64,000 bases of DNA from contig NZ_JAERQY020000001.1 in assembly GCF_016735495.2 (NCBI RefSeq), positions 744,001-808,000 on the forward strand, in the 5' to 3' direction. Below, piece after piece: positions 18,089-26,076 of this stretch. The position numbers and the translations under genes are program-made. Numbering within the stretch: position 1 is the first letter of the stretch; each line of letters opens with the position of its first letter. This DNA comes from Lysobacter sp. MMG2. Lineage in GTDB: Bacteria > Pseudomonadota > Gammaproteobacteria > Xanthomonadales > Xanthomonadaceae. The notes beneath the pieces were generated by a model. It was not told the origin of the DNA. It did not search any database and saw only the letters and a list, made by a program, of their open reading frames with translations.

Positions 18089-18225
18089 AAGCCTGACCTC
18101 CCCTTCTCCCGCGTGCGGGAGAAGGTGGCCGAAGGCCGGATGAGGGAAGCGAAGGGAAGCGACTCATCCGGCGTCGCTCCGCGCCACGCCCTCACCCTGG
18201 CCCTCTCCCGCAAGCGGGAGAGGGG
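18089..18225. repeat. Two family B palindromes after minE
   Basis: CCTTCTCCCGC-GT-GCGGGAGAAGG at 18102-18125 and CCCTCTCCCGC-AA-GCGGGAGAGGG at 18201-18224, separated by 75 bases that include AAGGCCGGATGAGGG. Same family as at 13.5 kb. They fill the whole space between minE and the next gene. Confidence 0.8.
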
Positions 18226-18240
18226 ATCACATAACGCACC

Positions 18241-18720
18241 ATGCTCACCCTTTCCGACATCGACCACGACACCGTCGCCGCGCTGCTCGCGCGTTACGCC
18301 CTCGTCCTGCACCGCGTCGCGGACGGCGAAACGATCCCCGGCAGCTACTGGGGCGAGTGCGAAGCCGGCCTGATCGGCAGCGACGTCTACGCACGCGGCG
18401 ACACGCCCGTGCATTCGCTGCTGCACGAAGCCGCCCACCTGATCGTGCTCCCGCCCGAGCGACGCGCGCAGGTCCACACCGACGCCACCGATTCCATCGA
18501 GGAAGAAGACGCCGTGTGCGTGCTGCAGGCGCTGCTCGGCGATGCGATTCCCGGCGTCGGCCGCGAGCGCGTGCTCGCCGACATGGACGGCTGGGGCTAC
18601 ACGTTCCGGCTGGGCTCGGCGAAGGCGTACTTCGAACAGGATGCGGACTCGGCCTGGGCCTGGCTGGCAGAACGCGGCCTGGCGGATTCCCGTACGCGCA
18701 GGTTGACGCTGCCCGTTTGA
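18241..18720 (+). CDS. Unknown protein with HEAAH metallopeptidase-like motif
   Basis: I do not recognise this 159-residue protein. It contains SLLHEAAHLIVLP at about residues 60-72, the HExxH pattern of zinc peptidases, followed 20-30 residues later by an acidic stretch SIEEEDAVCVLQAL that could give the third ligand. There is no signal peptide or membrane segment. The length is too short for most metallopeptidase families, and the protein may be a remote member of the gluzincin group or a non-catalytic relative. It follows minE after repeats, so co-transcription is uncertain. Confidence 0.65.
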   Translation: MLTLSDIDHDTVAALLARYALVLHRVADGETIPGSYWGECEAGLIGSDVYARGDTPVHSLLHEAAHLIVLPPERRAQVHTDATDSIEEEDAVCVLQALLGDAIPGVGRERVLADMDGWGYTFRLGSAKAYFEQDADSAWAWLAERGLADSRTRRLTLPV

Positions 18721-18723
18721 AGC

Positions 18724-18851
18724 CGTCATTCCCGCGAAGGCGGGGTCTTCTGGGACGCCGAACGGCGGCACTATCCACCTGAACGCACCACTCGCTCTCC
18801 GGAAAGCCTGATGCGCCGGAGACATGGATCCCCGCCTTCGCGGGGATGACA
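18724..18851. repeat. Family A repeats in inverted pair
   Basis: GTCATTCCCGCGAAGGCGGG at 18725-18745 and its mirror CCCCGCCTTCGCGGGGATGAC at 18829-18850 flank about 85 bases that include the linked element GGACGCCGAACGGCGGCACT. The paired arrangement could fold into a large hairpin. It lies between the HEAAH gene and the M2 peptidase gene. Confidence 0.75.
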
Positions 18852-18980
18852 GCTTCGGTATCGGCGCTGGCGGTGCTCGCTGCACCGCACCACAACCTTC
18901 TTCCCTTGCGCCGGTCCCGCCCCGCCTCTAGCCTTCCGGGGCCTGCCGCCCTTGGCGCGCAGTTCTTACCGGAGAGAGCC

Positions 18981-20987
18981 ATGACGAAACCCATCCGCGC
19001 CCTGCTCGCGCTCAGCATTACCGCGGCCGTGATCGGCCTGGGCGGTTGCAAGAAGGAACCGACCCCGACCACGACCACCGGAGCGCCCGCCACCGCGCCG
19101 GCCGGCGAGACCGCCGACCAGTTCGTCGCCCGGGTCAACGACGAGTATCGAAAGATGTATCCGGAGATGACCGCCGCGCAGTGGCTGTCGTCGACCTACA
19201 TCAACGACGACAGCCAGCTGCTGTCGGCCAAGGCGAACGAGCGCTACCTCGCCCAGCTCAACAGCTGGATCGATCAGGCCAAGCGTTTCGAAGGCCAGCA
19301 GATGTCGCCGGAAACGGCGCGCGCGATCCAGCTGCTCAAGCTCGGCACCGCGATGCCGCCGCCGAAGAATCCCGAGCATCTGGCCGAGCTCACCCAGATC
19401 GCCACCAAGATGGAAGGCACCTACGGCGCCGGCACCTACTGCAAGGGCGAAGGCGACGACATGCAGTGCCGCCAGCTCGGCGACCTGGAAGACGTGCTGC
19501 GCAGCAACCGCGACTACGACGCGCAGCTCGACGCGTGGCAGGGCTGGCACACGGTTTCGCAGCCGATGCGCAAGGACTACGTGCGCTTCGTCGAACTGGT
19601 CAACGAAGGCGCGCGCGACATGGGCTTCGCCGACACCGGCGAGATGTGGCGCTCGGGTTACGACATGACGCCGGCGGAAATCGCCGCCGAAACCGACCGC
19701 CTGTGGAGCCAGGTCAAGCCGCTGTACGAACAGCTGCACTGCTTCGCGCGCACGCGCCTGGATGCGAAGTACGGCACCGATCGCGGCCACGTCGCCGGCA
19801 ACATGCTGCCCGCGCACCTGTTGGGCAACATGTGGCAGCAGGACTGGGGCAACCGGTGGGACATCCTGGCGCCGTACCCGGACGCGAGCATTCCGGAAAT
19901 CACCGGCGCGCTGGAATCGCAGTACAAGGCGTCGTTCGACGCGCAGCTGACCAAGAACCCGGGCAAGCGCTCGCCGGACGACCTGGCGCAGATCGAGCAA
20001 GACGCCAAGCTCGCCACCGCCAAGCTGATGACCGAACGCGCGCAGGACTTCTACACCTCGCTCGGCATGGCCAAGCTGCCGGAGAGCTACTGGTCCAAGA
20101 CGCAGTTCATCAAGCCGCGTGACCGCGACGTGGTCTGCCACGCCAGCGCGTGGGACATGAACATGGCCGGCGACGTGCGCACCAAGATGTGCATCAAGCC
20201 CAACGAAGAAGACTTCACCACGATCTACCACGAGCTCGGCCACGTGTATTACTACATGGCCTACAACAAGCTGCCGCCGCTGTTCCAGCAAGGCGCGCAC
20301 GACGGCTTCCACGAGGCCATCGGCGACACGATCGTGCTGGCGATGACGCCGCAGTACCTGCAGTCGATCGGCCTGGCCGGCGACCAGCAGGTGAGCAACG
20401 AGGCGCTGATCAACGCGCAGATGCGCATGGCGCTGGCGAAGGTGTCGTTCCTGCCGTTCGGCCTGATGATCGACCGCTGGCGCTGGGGCGTGTTCGACGG
20501 CTCGATCAAGCCGGCCGACTACAACAAGGCGTGGTGGGAACTGAAGGCCAAGTACCAGGGCGTCGCCCCGGTATCGGCGCGCGGCGAAGAGTTCTTCGAC
20601 GCCGGCGCGAAGTACCACGTGCCGGGCAACACGCCGTACACGCGCTACTTCCTCTCGCACGTGCTGCAGTTCCAGTTCTACAAGGCGCTGTGCGATGCGG
20701 CCGGCCACAAGGGCCCGCTGTACGAGTGCAGCTTCTACGGCAACAAGGAAGCCGGTGCGAAGTTCCAGGCGATGCTGAGCAAGGGCGCGAGCCAGCCGTG
20801 GCAGAAGACGCTGAAGGAGCTCACCGGCGGCGAGCAGATGGACGCCTCGGCGGTGCTGGAGTACTTCGCCCCGCTGCAGACGTGGCTGAAGCAGCAGAAC
20901 GAAGGCAAGACCTGCGGCTGGCAGGCCGATGCCAGCGTCGCCGCACCGGCGCCGACGGACAAGCCGGCGGCTCCGGCGAAGAGCTGA
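18981..20987 (+). CDS. Peptidase M2 (ACE-like peptidyl-dipeptidase), lipoprotein
   Basis: The 668-residue enzyme is a bacterial homologue of angiotensin-converting enzyme, which removes C-terminal dipeptides. The zinc site is complete: HELGH at residues 417-421 and the third ligand Glu445 in GFHEAIGD, exactly 28 residues from the first His as in ACE. It begins with a signal peptide ending in LGGC, a lipobox, then a Thr/Pro/Ala-rich linker, so it is probably anchored in the envelope facing the periplasm or outside. The start at 18981 has GGAGAGA upstream; more frame exists before but lacks a ribosome site. Xanthomonas has a studied homologue. A hairpin follows the gene. Confidence 0.95.
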   Translation: MTKPIRALLALSITAAVIGLGGCKKEPTPTTTTGAPATAPAGETADQFVARVNDEYRKMYPEMTAAQWLSSTYINDDSQLLSAKANERYLAQLNSWIDQAKRFEGQQMSPETARAIQLLKLGTAMPPPKNPEHLAELTQIATKMEGTYGAGTYCKGEGDDMQCRQLGDLEDVLRSNRDYDAQLDAWQGWHTVSQPMRKDYVRFVELVNEGARDMGFADTGEMWRSGYDMTPAEIAAETDRLWSQVKPLYEQLHCFARTRLDAKYGTDRGHVAGNMLPAHLLGNMWQQDWGNRWDILAPYPDASIPEITGALESQYKASFDAQLTKNPGKRSPDDLAQIEQDAKLATAKLMTERAQDFYTSLGMAKLPESYWSKTQFIKPRDRDVVCHASAWDMNMAGDVRTKMCIKPNEEDFTTIYHELGHVYYYMAYNKLPPLFQQGAHDGFHEAIGDTIVLAMTPQYLQSIGLAGDQQVSNEALINAQMRMALAKVSFLPFGLMIDRWRWGVFDGSIKPADYNKAWWELKAKYQGVAPVSARGEEFFDAGAKYHVPGNTPYTRYFLSHVLQFQFYKALCDAAGHKGPLYECSFYGNKEAGAKFQAMLSKGASQPWQKTLKELTGGEQMDASAVLEYFAPLQTWLKQQNEGKTCGWQADASVAAPAPTDKPAAPAKS

Positions 20988-21011
20988 TCGCGCTTCGTTC
21001 GCGGTACCACG

Positions 21012-21035
21012 AAAGGCCGGCGCAAGCCGGCCTTT
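21012..21035. terminator. Hairpin between the M2 peptidase and LysR genes, possibly bidirectional
   Basis: AAAGGCCGGC-GCAA-GCCGGCCTTT is a perfect 10-bp stem between two convergent genes. The T tract is only three long on the plus side (TTTCGCTTT), and the A run gives a similar one on the minus strand, so it may serve both. Confidence 0.7.
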
Positions 21036-21049
21036 CGCTTTGATGCGGC

Positions 21050-21901
21050 TCAGTCCGGCGCGGTGAGCTGCTCGCAGCGCCGCGCGAGCTTGTCCACCAG
21101 CGCCAGCACGGTGGCCGACGCTTCCGTGCGATGGTGCAGCGCCAGGCGAAGTGGACGCATCACGGGCAGGCCATCGCGCGGTTCAAGAACGCGATGCCCC
21201 GCGCGCACCGCCCGCAGCGGCAACAGGCTGATGCCGAGCCCGTCGGCGACCGCCGCCTGCAGGCTCGCCAGGCTGCCGCTGGAATACGCGATGCGCCACC
21301 GCCGCTGTTTCGCGTCCAGCGCCTGGAACATCTCTTCGCGATACAGCCCGCCGACCGGAAACACCGCCAGTGGCAGCGGATCGAGCGAGAGGCACGGATG
21401 GTCGCGACTGTCGATCCACGCCAGCCGTTCCGGCCACGAACGCACACCGCCCGCGCCACGCTGCTTGACCAGCACGACGTCGAACTCGCCCCGTTCATAA
21501 CCGGCCGACAGCGCGCCGCTGAGCCCGCTCGTCACTTCCAGTCGCAGTCCACCACGATGACGCGCGAAAGCCGACAGCACCGGCGTGAGCGCCGCGCCCG
21601 CCAGATCCTCCGGCACGCCCAGGCGCACGACCTCCTCGCGATCGCCGCCGCTCATCGCCGCGCGCGCCTCATCGCCCAACTGGAGCAGGCGCCGCGCATA
21701 GCCGAGCAGGCGCTCGCCGGCCTGAGTGGGACGCACGCCGCCGGGTTCACGTTCGAGCAGTCGCTGCCCGACTTCCTCCTCCAGCCGCCGCAGCTGCTGG
21801 CTCACGGTGGACTGGGTCAGGTGCAGCGCCTGGGCCGCGCGGGTGAAGCCGCCGGATTCAACCACGGCGACGAAGCTGCGCAGAAGCAGGGGGTCGTACA
21901 T
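21050..21901 (-). CDS. LysR-type transcriptional regulator
   Basis: The 283-residue protein has the LysR winged helix-turn-helix at the N-terminus (LLLRSFVAVVESGGFTRAAQ, LHLTQSTVSQQLRRLEEEVG, residues 5-46) followed by a substrate-binding domain (about 85-280). It is divergent from the amidohydrolase gene with 105 bases between, the classic layout for a LysR protein controlling its neighbour. The start MYDPLL at 21901 fits the family; longer upstream frame runs antisense to the amidohydrolase and is rejected. The inducer is unknown. Confidence 0.92.
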   Translation of the reverse strand: MYDPLLLRSFVAVVESGGFTRAAQALHLTQSTVSQQLRRLEEEVGQRLLEREPGGVRPTQAGERLLGYARRLLQLGDEARAAMSGGDREEVVRLGVPEDLAGAALTPVLSAFARHRGGLRLEVTSGLSGALSAGYERGEFDVVLVKQRGAGGVRSWPERLAWIDSRDHPCLSLDPLPLAVFPVGGLYREEMFQALDAKQRRWRIAYSSGSLASLQAAVADGLGISLLPLRAVRAGHRVLEPRDGLPVMRPLRLALHHRTEASATVLALVDKLARRCEQLTAPD

Positions 21902-21909
21902 GGGGCCGC

Positions 21910-21980
21910 CATTCGATTTCCCACTGGAGTGGATGGGATTATTTAATTGGGCGATGCCACGCGCAAACCGTATGGTTTCC
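21910..21980. promoter_or_regulatory. AT-rich divergent promoter/operator region, LysR gene and amidohydrolase
   Basis: Between the two divergent starts lies an AT-rich patch (GGATTATTTAATTGGGCG near 21937-21953), unusual for this DNA, and a dyad AAACC-GTAT-GGTTT at 21965-21978. Either could be the LysR-type site or the promoter; no consensus was matched exactly. Confidence 0.4.
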
Positions 21981-22006
21981 CCGATCCCCGAATCCCGCCG
22001 CCGTCC

Positions 22007-23452
22007 ATGAACAAGCCCCTGGCCCTCTCGCTCGCCCTGCTGGTCGCCGGCCACGCGTCCGCCGCCGAGCGCGTCGATCTGCTCGTGCGCGACGCCACCG
22101 TCGTCGACATCGCCACCGGCAAGCTGCACCCCCACCGCAGCATCGCCGTGCGCGACGGCCGCATCGTCGCCGTGGTGGATGCCAAGCGTGCGAAAGCGTA
22201 CGAGCCCGCGCAGGTGATCGATGCAAGCGGCAAGTTCGCCATCCCCGGCCTGTGGGACATGCACGTGCACTTCGGCGGCGGCGAAGCGTTGATCGGAGAG
22301 AACCGCAACCTGCTCCCGCTGTACGTCGCCCATGGCATCACTGCCGTGCGCGACGCCGCCGGCGACCTGAGCCCGAGCGTCTTCCAATGGCGCGACGCCG
22401 TCGCCGACGGCAAGCTCCCGGGTCCGCGCATCTTCACGTCCGGGCCGAAGATCGAAGGCTACAAGTCGATCTGGCCGGGCGATCTGGAAATCGGCAACGT
22501 CGCCGAACTCGATGCCGCGCTCGACCAGCTCCAGGGCTGGAAGGTCGACTTCGTCAAGATCACCGACAACACGCTTTCGCCGGAGCTGTTCATCGAAGCG
22601 GTGAAAAACGCCGACCGTCGCGGCCTGAAGACCTCCGCGCACGTGCCCTACGCGCTGACGCTGGAGGAAGTCAGCGCCGCCGGCCTGGATTCGATCGAAC
22701 ACCTGGACTACGCCTACAAAGCGGGATCGCCGCTGGAGAAATCGCTGGGCGAGAAGATCGCCAGGGGCGAGACCACCAGCCGCGACGCATGGACGCAGTG
22801 GAACGCCACCTTCGATCCCGCCCGTGCGATGGCCGCCTACCGCAACCTCGCTCGGCACGGCACCGCGATCACGCCGACGATCAACGGCAGCCGCGTGGTG
22901 ACCTACCTCGACCAGGACGATCACCGCGACGACGACTACCTGAAGTACATCGGCCCGGGCCTGCAGGCGACCTACACCTGGCGTGTGGAGCGCGCGGCGA
23001 AGGACGATGCCGCCGCCGTCGCGCGTCGCCACGAACGTTTCGAGACCAGCGCCAGCGTGCTGCCGATGTTGCAACGCGCCGGCGTCACGATCCTCGCCGG
23101 CACCGATGCGGGCTTCCTCAACTCATACAACTATCCGGGCATCGGCCTGCACGACGAGCTGGGCTGGCTGGTGCATTACGGCCTGACGCCGCAGCAGGCA
23201 TTGCAGGCGGCGACGATCAACGGCGCGCGCTTCCTCGGCCACGATGACGAATACGGCACGCTGGCGCCGGGCAAGATCGCCGACGTCGTGCTGCTGGACG
23301 CCGACCCGCTGCGCGACATCTCGGCGACGCGCAGGATCCACGCCGTCGTCCTGCGCGGTCAGGTGCACGATCGGGCCGATCTGGACGCGATGCTGGCCGA
23401 CGTGGCGCGTCGTGTTGCGGCGCAGCGGGCGCAGGCGCCAGCGAGCCCCTGA
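22007..23452 (+). CDS. Exported amidohydrolase family protein
   Basis: The 481-residue protein has a Sec signal peptide (LALSLALLVAGHASA, cleavage near residue 20) and the amidohydrolase superfamily layout: N-terminal beta domain VDLLVRDATVVDIATGKL, the metal pair in WDMHVHFGG, a later EHLDYAYK, and AGTDAGF with the catalytic Asp, then LAPGKIADVVLLDADPL at the end. The group includes imidazolonepropionase-like and prolidase-like periplasmic enzymes; the substrate cannot be told. It is divergent from a LysR gene that may control it. An upstream in-frame ATG at 21947 would destroy the signal peptide and is rejected. Confidence 0.9.
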   Translation: MNKPLALSLALLVAGHASAAERVDLLVRDATVVDIATGKLHPHRSIAVRDGRIVAVVDAKRAKAYEPAQVIDASGKFAIPGLWDMHVHFGGGEALIGENRNLLPLYVAHGITAVRDAAGDLSPSVFQWRDAVADGKLPGPRIFTSGPKIEGYKSIWPGDLEIGNVAELDAALDQLQGWKVDFVKITDNTLSPELFIEAVKNADRRGLKTSAHVPYALTLEEVSAAGLDSIEHLDYAYKAGSPLEKSLGEKIARGETTSRDAWTQWNATFDPARAMAAYRNLARHGTAITPTINGSRVVTYLDQDDHRDDDYLKYIGPGLQATYTWRVERAAKDDAAAVARRHERFETSASVLPMLQRAGVTILAGTDAGFLNSYNYPGIGLHDELGWLVHYGLTPQQALQAATINGARFLGHDDEYGTLAPGKIADVVLLDADPLRDISATRRIHAVVLRGQVHDRADLDAMLADVARRVAAQRAQAPASP

Positions 23453-23498
23453 GCGGCGGCGCTTCCCCAAATAGCGGAGGCGGTCGTACCCTGCGCGC

Positions 23499-24587
23499 AT
23501 GAACCGCGCCGACCGCCTTCCCGACCTCGCCCCGCAGCCCCTCGACCACGCCACCGCCCTGCCCGCCCGCTACTACGCGGACCCGGCGATGGTGGCGCTG
23601 GACCGCCGCGCCATCTTCGACGCCGGCTGGCAACTGCTCGCCCACGTCTGCCAGCTGCAGAACGCGGGCGACCACGTCGTCGGCGACTTCGCCGGGTTGC
23701 CGGTCATCGCGGTGCGCGGCGCGGACGACGAGATCCGCGTGTTCCACAACGTCTGCCGCCATCGCGCCGGCCCCATCGCGACCTGCGACGGCCTGGCCGC
23801 GAAGGCGTTGCGTTGCCGCTACCACGGCTGGACCTACACGCTCGACGGCACGTTGCGCTCGGCACCGGAGATGGGCGGCGCGCCCGACTTCAACGTAAGC
23901 GACGTGCACCTGCCGCAGCTGGCGGTGCGGGTGTGGCAGGGCATGGTGTTCGCCGCCGTGGACGAAGCGCGCGCGCCGGACTTCGACGCCTTCGTGGCCG
24001 GCATCGACGCGCGCATCGGCCCCACGCGTCATCTCGAACGCTACGGCCACCACCGTCGCGTCGGCTACGACGTCGCCTGCAACTGGAAGGTCTACGTCGA
24101 CAACTACCTCGAGGGCTACCACGTCCCGCACATTCATCCGGGACTGAACAAGCTGCTCGACTACCGCAGCTACATCACCGACACGGCGCACTGGTACTCC
24201 TACCAGTGGAGCCCGCTGGAAAGCGGCGACGGCCTCTACGGCGACGGCGACGCCCTGTACTACTGGATGTGGCCGAACACGATGCTCAACATCCTGCCCG
24301 GCCGCCTGCAGACCAACCGCGTGATTCCCAAGGGCGTGGATCGCTGCCGCGTGGAGTTCGACTTCTACTACGCCGTCGACGAATCCGACACGGGCCGCGA
24401 ACGCCGCCAGGCCGACCTGGACTTCAGCGATGAAGTGCAGCTGGAAGACCTCACCATCTGCGAAGACGTGCAACGCGGGCTGTCGTCGGGTTCGTACGAG
24501 CCCGGGCGCCTGAATCCGCTGCGCGAGAACGCGGTGCACCATTTCCACGAGCTGCTGCGTTCGGTGTATCGCGCGGATGGCGCGTGA
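23499..24587 (+). CDS. Rieske 2Fe-2S aromatic ring-hydroxylating type dioxygenase, alpha subunit
   Basis: The 362-residue protein has a Rieske cluster site with Cys86-x-His88 (NVCRHRAGP) and Cys106-xx-His109 (CRYHGWTYTL), then the catalytic domain with the mononuclear iron facial triad in NWKVYVDNYLEGYHVPHIHPGL. It oxidises its substrate with O2 and electrons from a reductase. Similar single-component types act on glycine betaine or stachydrine (GbcA-like) and choline; the substrate here is not visible, and no reductase gene lies next to it. It stands 46 bases after the amidohydrolase gene, so a shared transcript is possible. Confidence 0.92.
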   Translation: MNRADRLPDLAPQPLDHATALPARYYADPAMVALDRRAIFDAGWQLLAHVCQLQNAGDHVVGDFAGLPVIAVRGADDEIRVFHNVCRHRAGPIATCDGLAAKALRCRYHGWTYTLDGTLRSAPEMGGAPDFNVSDVHLPQLAVRVWQGMVFAAVDEARAPDFDAFVAGIDARIGPTRHLERYGHHRRVGYDVACNWKVYVDNYLEGYHVPHIHPGLNKLLDYRSYITDTAHWYSYQWSPLESGDGLYGDGDALYYWMWPNTMLNILPGRLQTNRVIPKGVDRCRVEFDFYYAVDESDTGRERRQADLDFSDEVQLEDLTICEDVQRGLSSGSYEPGRLNPLRENAVHHFHELLRSVYRADGA

Positions 24588-24636
24588 GCGCGCTCGCTTC
24601 GCGTCCGTCCCGCAGATCGCATCGGAAGCGCCTCTT

Positions 24637-24743
24637 GTCCGTTCGCCCTGAGCGTAGGCGCGAAGCGCCGAAGTCGAAGGGCGCTGCCGGCATCAAGGCC
24701 CGCCCGTCCTTCGACTTCGCTTCGCTACGCTCAGGACGAACGG
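24637..24743. repeat. Family C paired inverted repeat
   Basis: Left arm GTCCGTTCGCCCTGAGCGTA with GAAGTCGAAGGG (24637-24680) and right arm CCTTCGACTTCGC...TACGCTCAGGACGAAC (24705-24743) face each other. The same pair occurs at 37224-37324. It looks like a mobile-type extragenic palindrome of xanthomonads and fills the gap before the APC gene. Confidence 0.8.
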
Positions 24744-24795
24744 TGTATGCGCACCGCGCGTCGAGTCCGCCGAACCCTTCCCATCTGACGCCTCC

Positions 24796-26076
24796 ATGAC
24801 CACTTCCCGCCCTCTCGGCTTCTGGTCCGCCACCGCGCTCGTGGTCGGCAGCATGATCGGCTCCGGCGCCTTCCTGCTGCCGGCGGCGCTGGCGCCGTTC
24901 GGCGCGGCCAGCCTGCTCGGCTGGGGCATCACGCTGGCCGGCGCGATGCTGCTGGCGATCACCTTCGCCCGCCTGTCCATGCGCTGGCCGCAGACCGGCG
25001 GGCCCTACGTGTTCGCGCGCAATGCCTTCGGCGAGTTGCCGGGATTCGTCATCGCGTGGAGCTACTGGATCTCGATCTGGTGCGCCACGGCCGCAATCGC
25101 CGTCGCCTTCGCCGGCAGCATGGGGTCGATCTTCCCCGCGCTCACCGCGACTCCGCTGCGCGCGGCCGCGTGCGCGCTGGGCGCGCTGTGGGTGTGCAGC
25201 GGCGTGAACCTCATCGGCCTGCGCGAAGCCGGGCGCGTGCAGCTCGTCACCACTGCACTGAAGCTGCTGCCGCTGCTGCTGTTCGGCCTGGTCGCGCTGT
25301 GGTTCGTCGATGCGAAGCACTACACGCCGTTCAATCCCACCGGCGACAGCCTGCCCCATGTCGCCAATGCCGCCGTGGCATTGACGCTCTGGGCGATGCT
25401 CGGCCTGGAGGCCGCGACCGTGCCCGCAGGCTCGACGGAAAACGCGCAGGTCAACGTGCCGCGCGCGACGGTGCTGGGCACCCTCCTGGCCGGTGTGGCG
25501 ACGATCCTCGCCTGCACCGCCGTGCTCGGCCTGTTGCCGGCCGAAGTGTTGAAGGATTCGCAGGCCCCGATGGCCGATGCCGCGCGTTCGCTGTGGGGTC
25601 CGGCGGCGGGCGTGACGCTCGCCGTGGTGATGGCGATCTCCTGCTTCGGCGCGCTCAACGGCTGGATCCTGCTGTCGGCGCAACTGCCGCTGGCCGCCGC
25701 GCGCGACGGCGTGTTTCCGAAGGTCTTCACCAAGCTCGATGCCGGCGGCACGCCCGTGTTCGGCGTGATCGTGAGCAGCCTGCTGGCCAGTGCGCTGGTC
25801 GCGGCGAACTACAGCCGCTCGCTCGTGCAGGTGTTCACCTTCTCGATCCTGCTCTCCACCGCCGCGACACTGCTGCCTTACGTGGTCAGCAGCATGGCAT
25901 GGCTGGTGCGCGGCCACGGCGCGGGCAGTCGCATCGTCGCTGCGCTCGCGCTGGCCTACAGCCTGTATGCGATGTTCGGCATCGGCGCGGAAGCATTGGC
26001 GTGGGGCGCGGTGCTGATCGTCGCCGGACTGCCGCTGCACTGGGCCATGCGACGTCGCGCGGCGCTGGCGAACTAG
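24796..26076 (+). CDS. Amino acid/polyamine permease (APC superfamily)
   Basis: The 426-residue protein has about 12 hydrophobic segments. The APC substrate-binding helix breaks are seen in VVGSMIGSGAFLLPAALAPF (residues 16-35) and in the sixth helix region WAMLGLEAATVPAGSTENAQ. It resembles AdiC/YjeM-type antiporters and permeases; substrate not known. The stop TAG overlaps the stop of the convergent MFS gene (sharing CTAG at 26073-26076). It starts at the ATG at 24796. Confidence 0.9.
   Translation: MTTSRPLGFWSATALVVGSMIGSGAFLLPAALAPFGAASLLGWGITLAGAMLLAITFARLSMRWPQTGGPYVFARNAFGELPGFVIAWSYWISIWCATAAIAVAFAGSMGSIFPALTATPLRAAACALGALWVCSGVNLIGLREAGRVQLVTTALKLLPLLLFGLVALWFVDAKHYTPFNPTGDSLPHVANAAVALTLWAMLGLEAATVPAGSTENAQVNVPRATVLGTLLAGVATILACTAVLGLLPAEVLKDSQAPMADAARSLWGPAAGVTLAVVMAISCFGALNGWILLSAQLPLAAARDGVFPKVFTKLDAGGTPVFGVIVSSLLASALVAANYSRSLVQVFTFSILLSTAATLLPYVVSSMAWLVRGHGAGSRIVAALALAYSLYAMFGIGAEALAWGAVLIVAGLPLHWAMRRRAALAN

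Noticed and set aside
21901-23074. N-terminal extension of the LysR protein
   Set aside because: It would be antisense to the amidohydrolase gene; the winged-helix start fits exactly at 21901.
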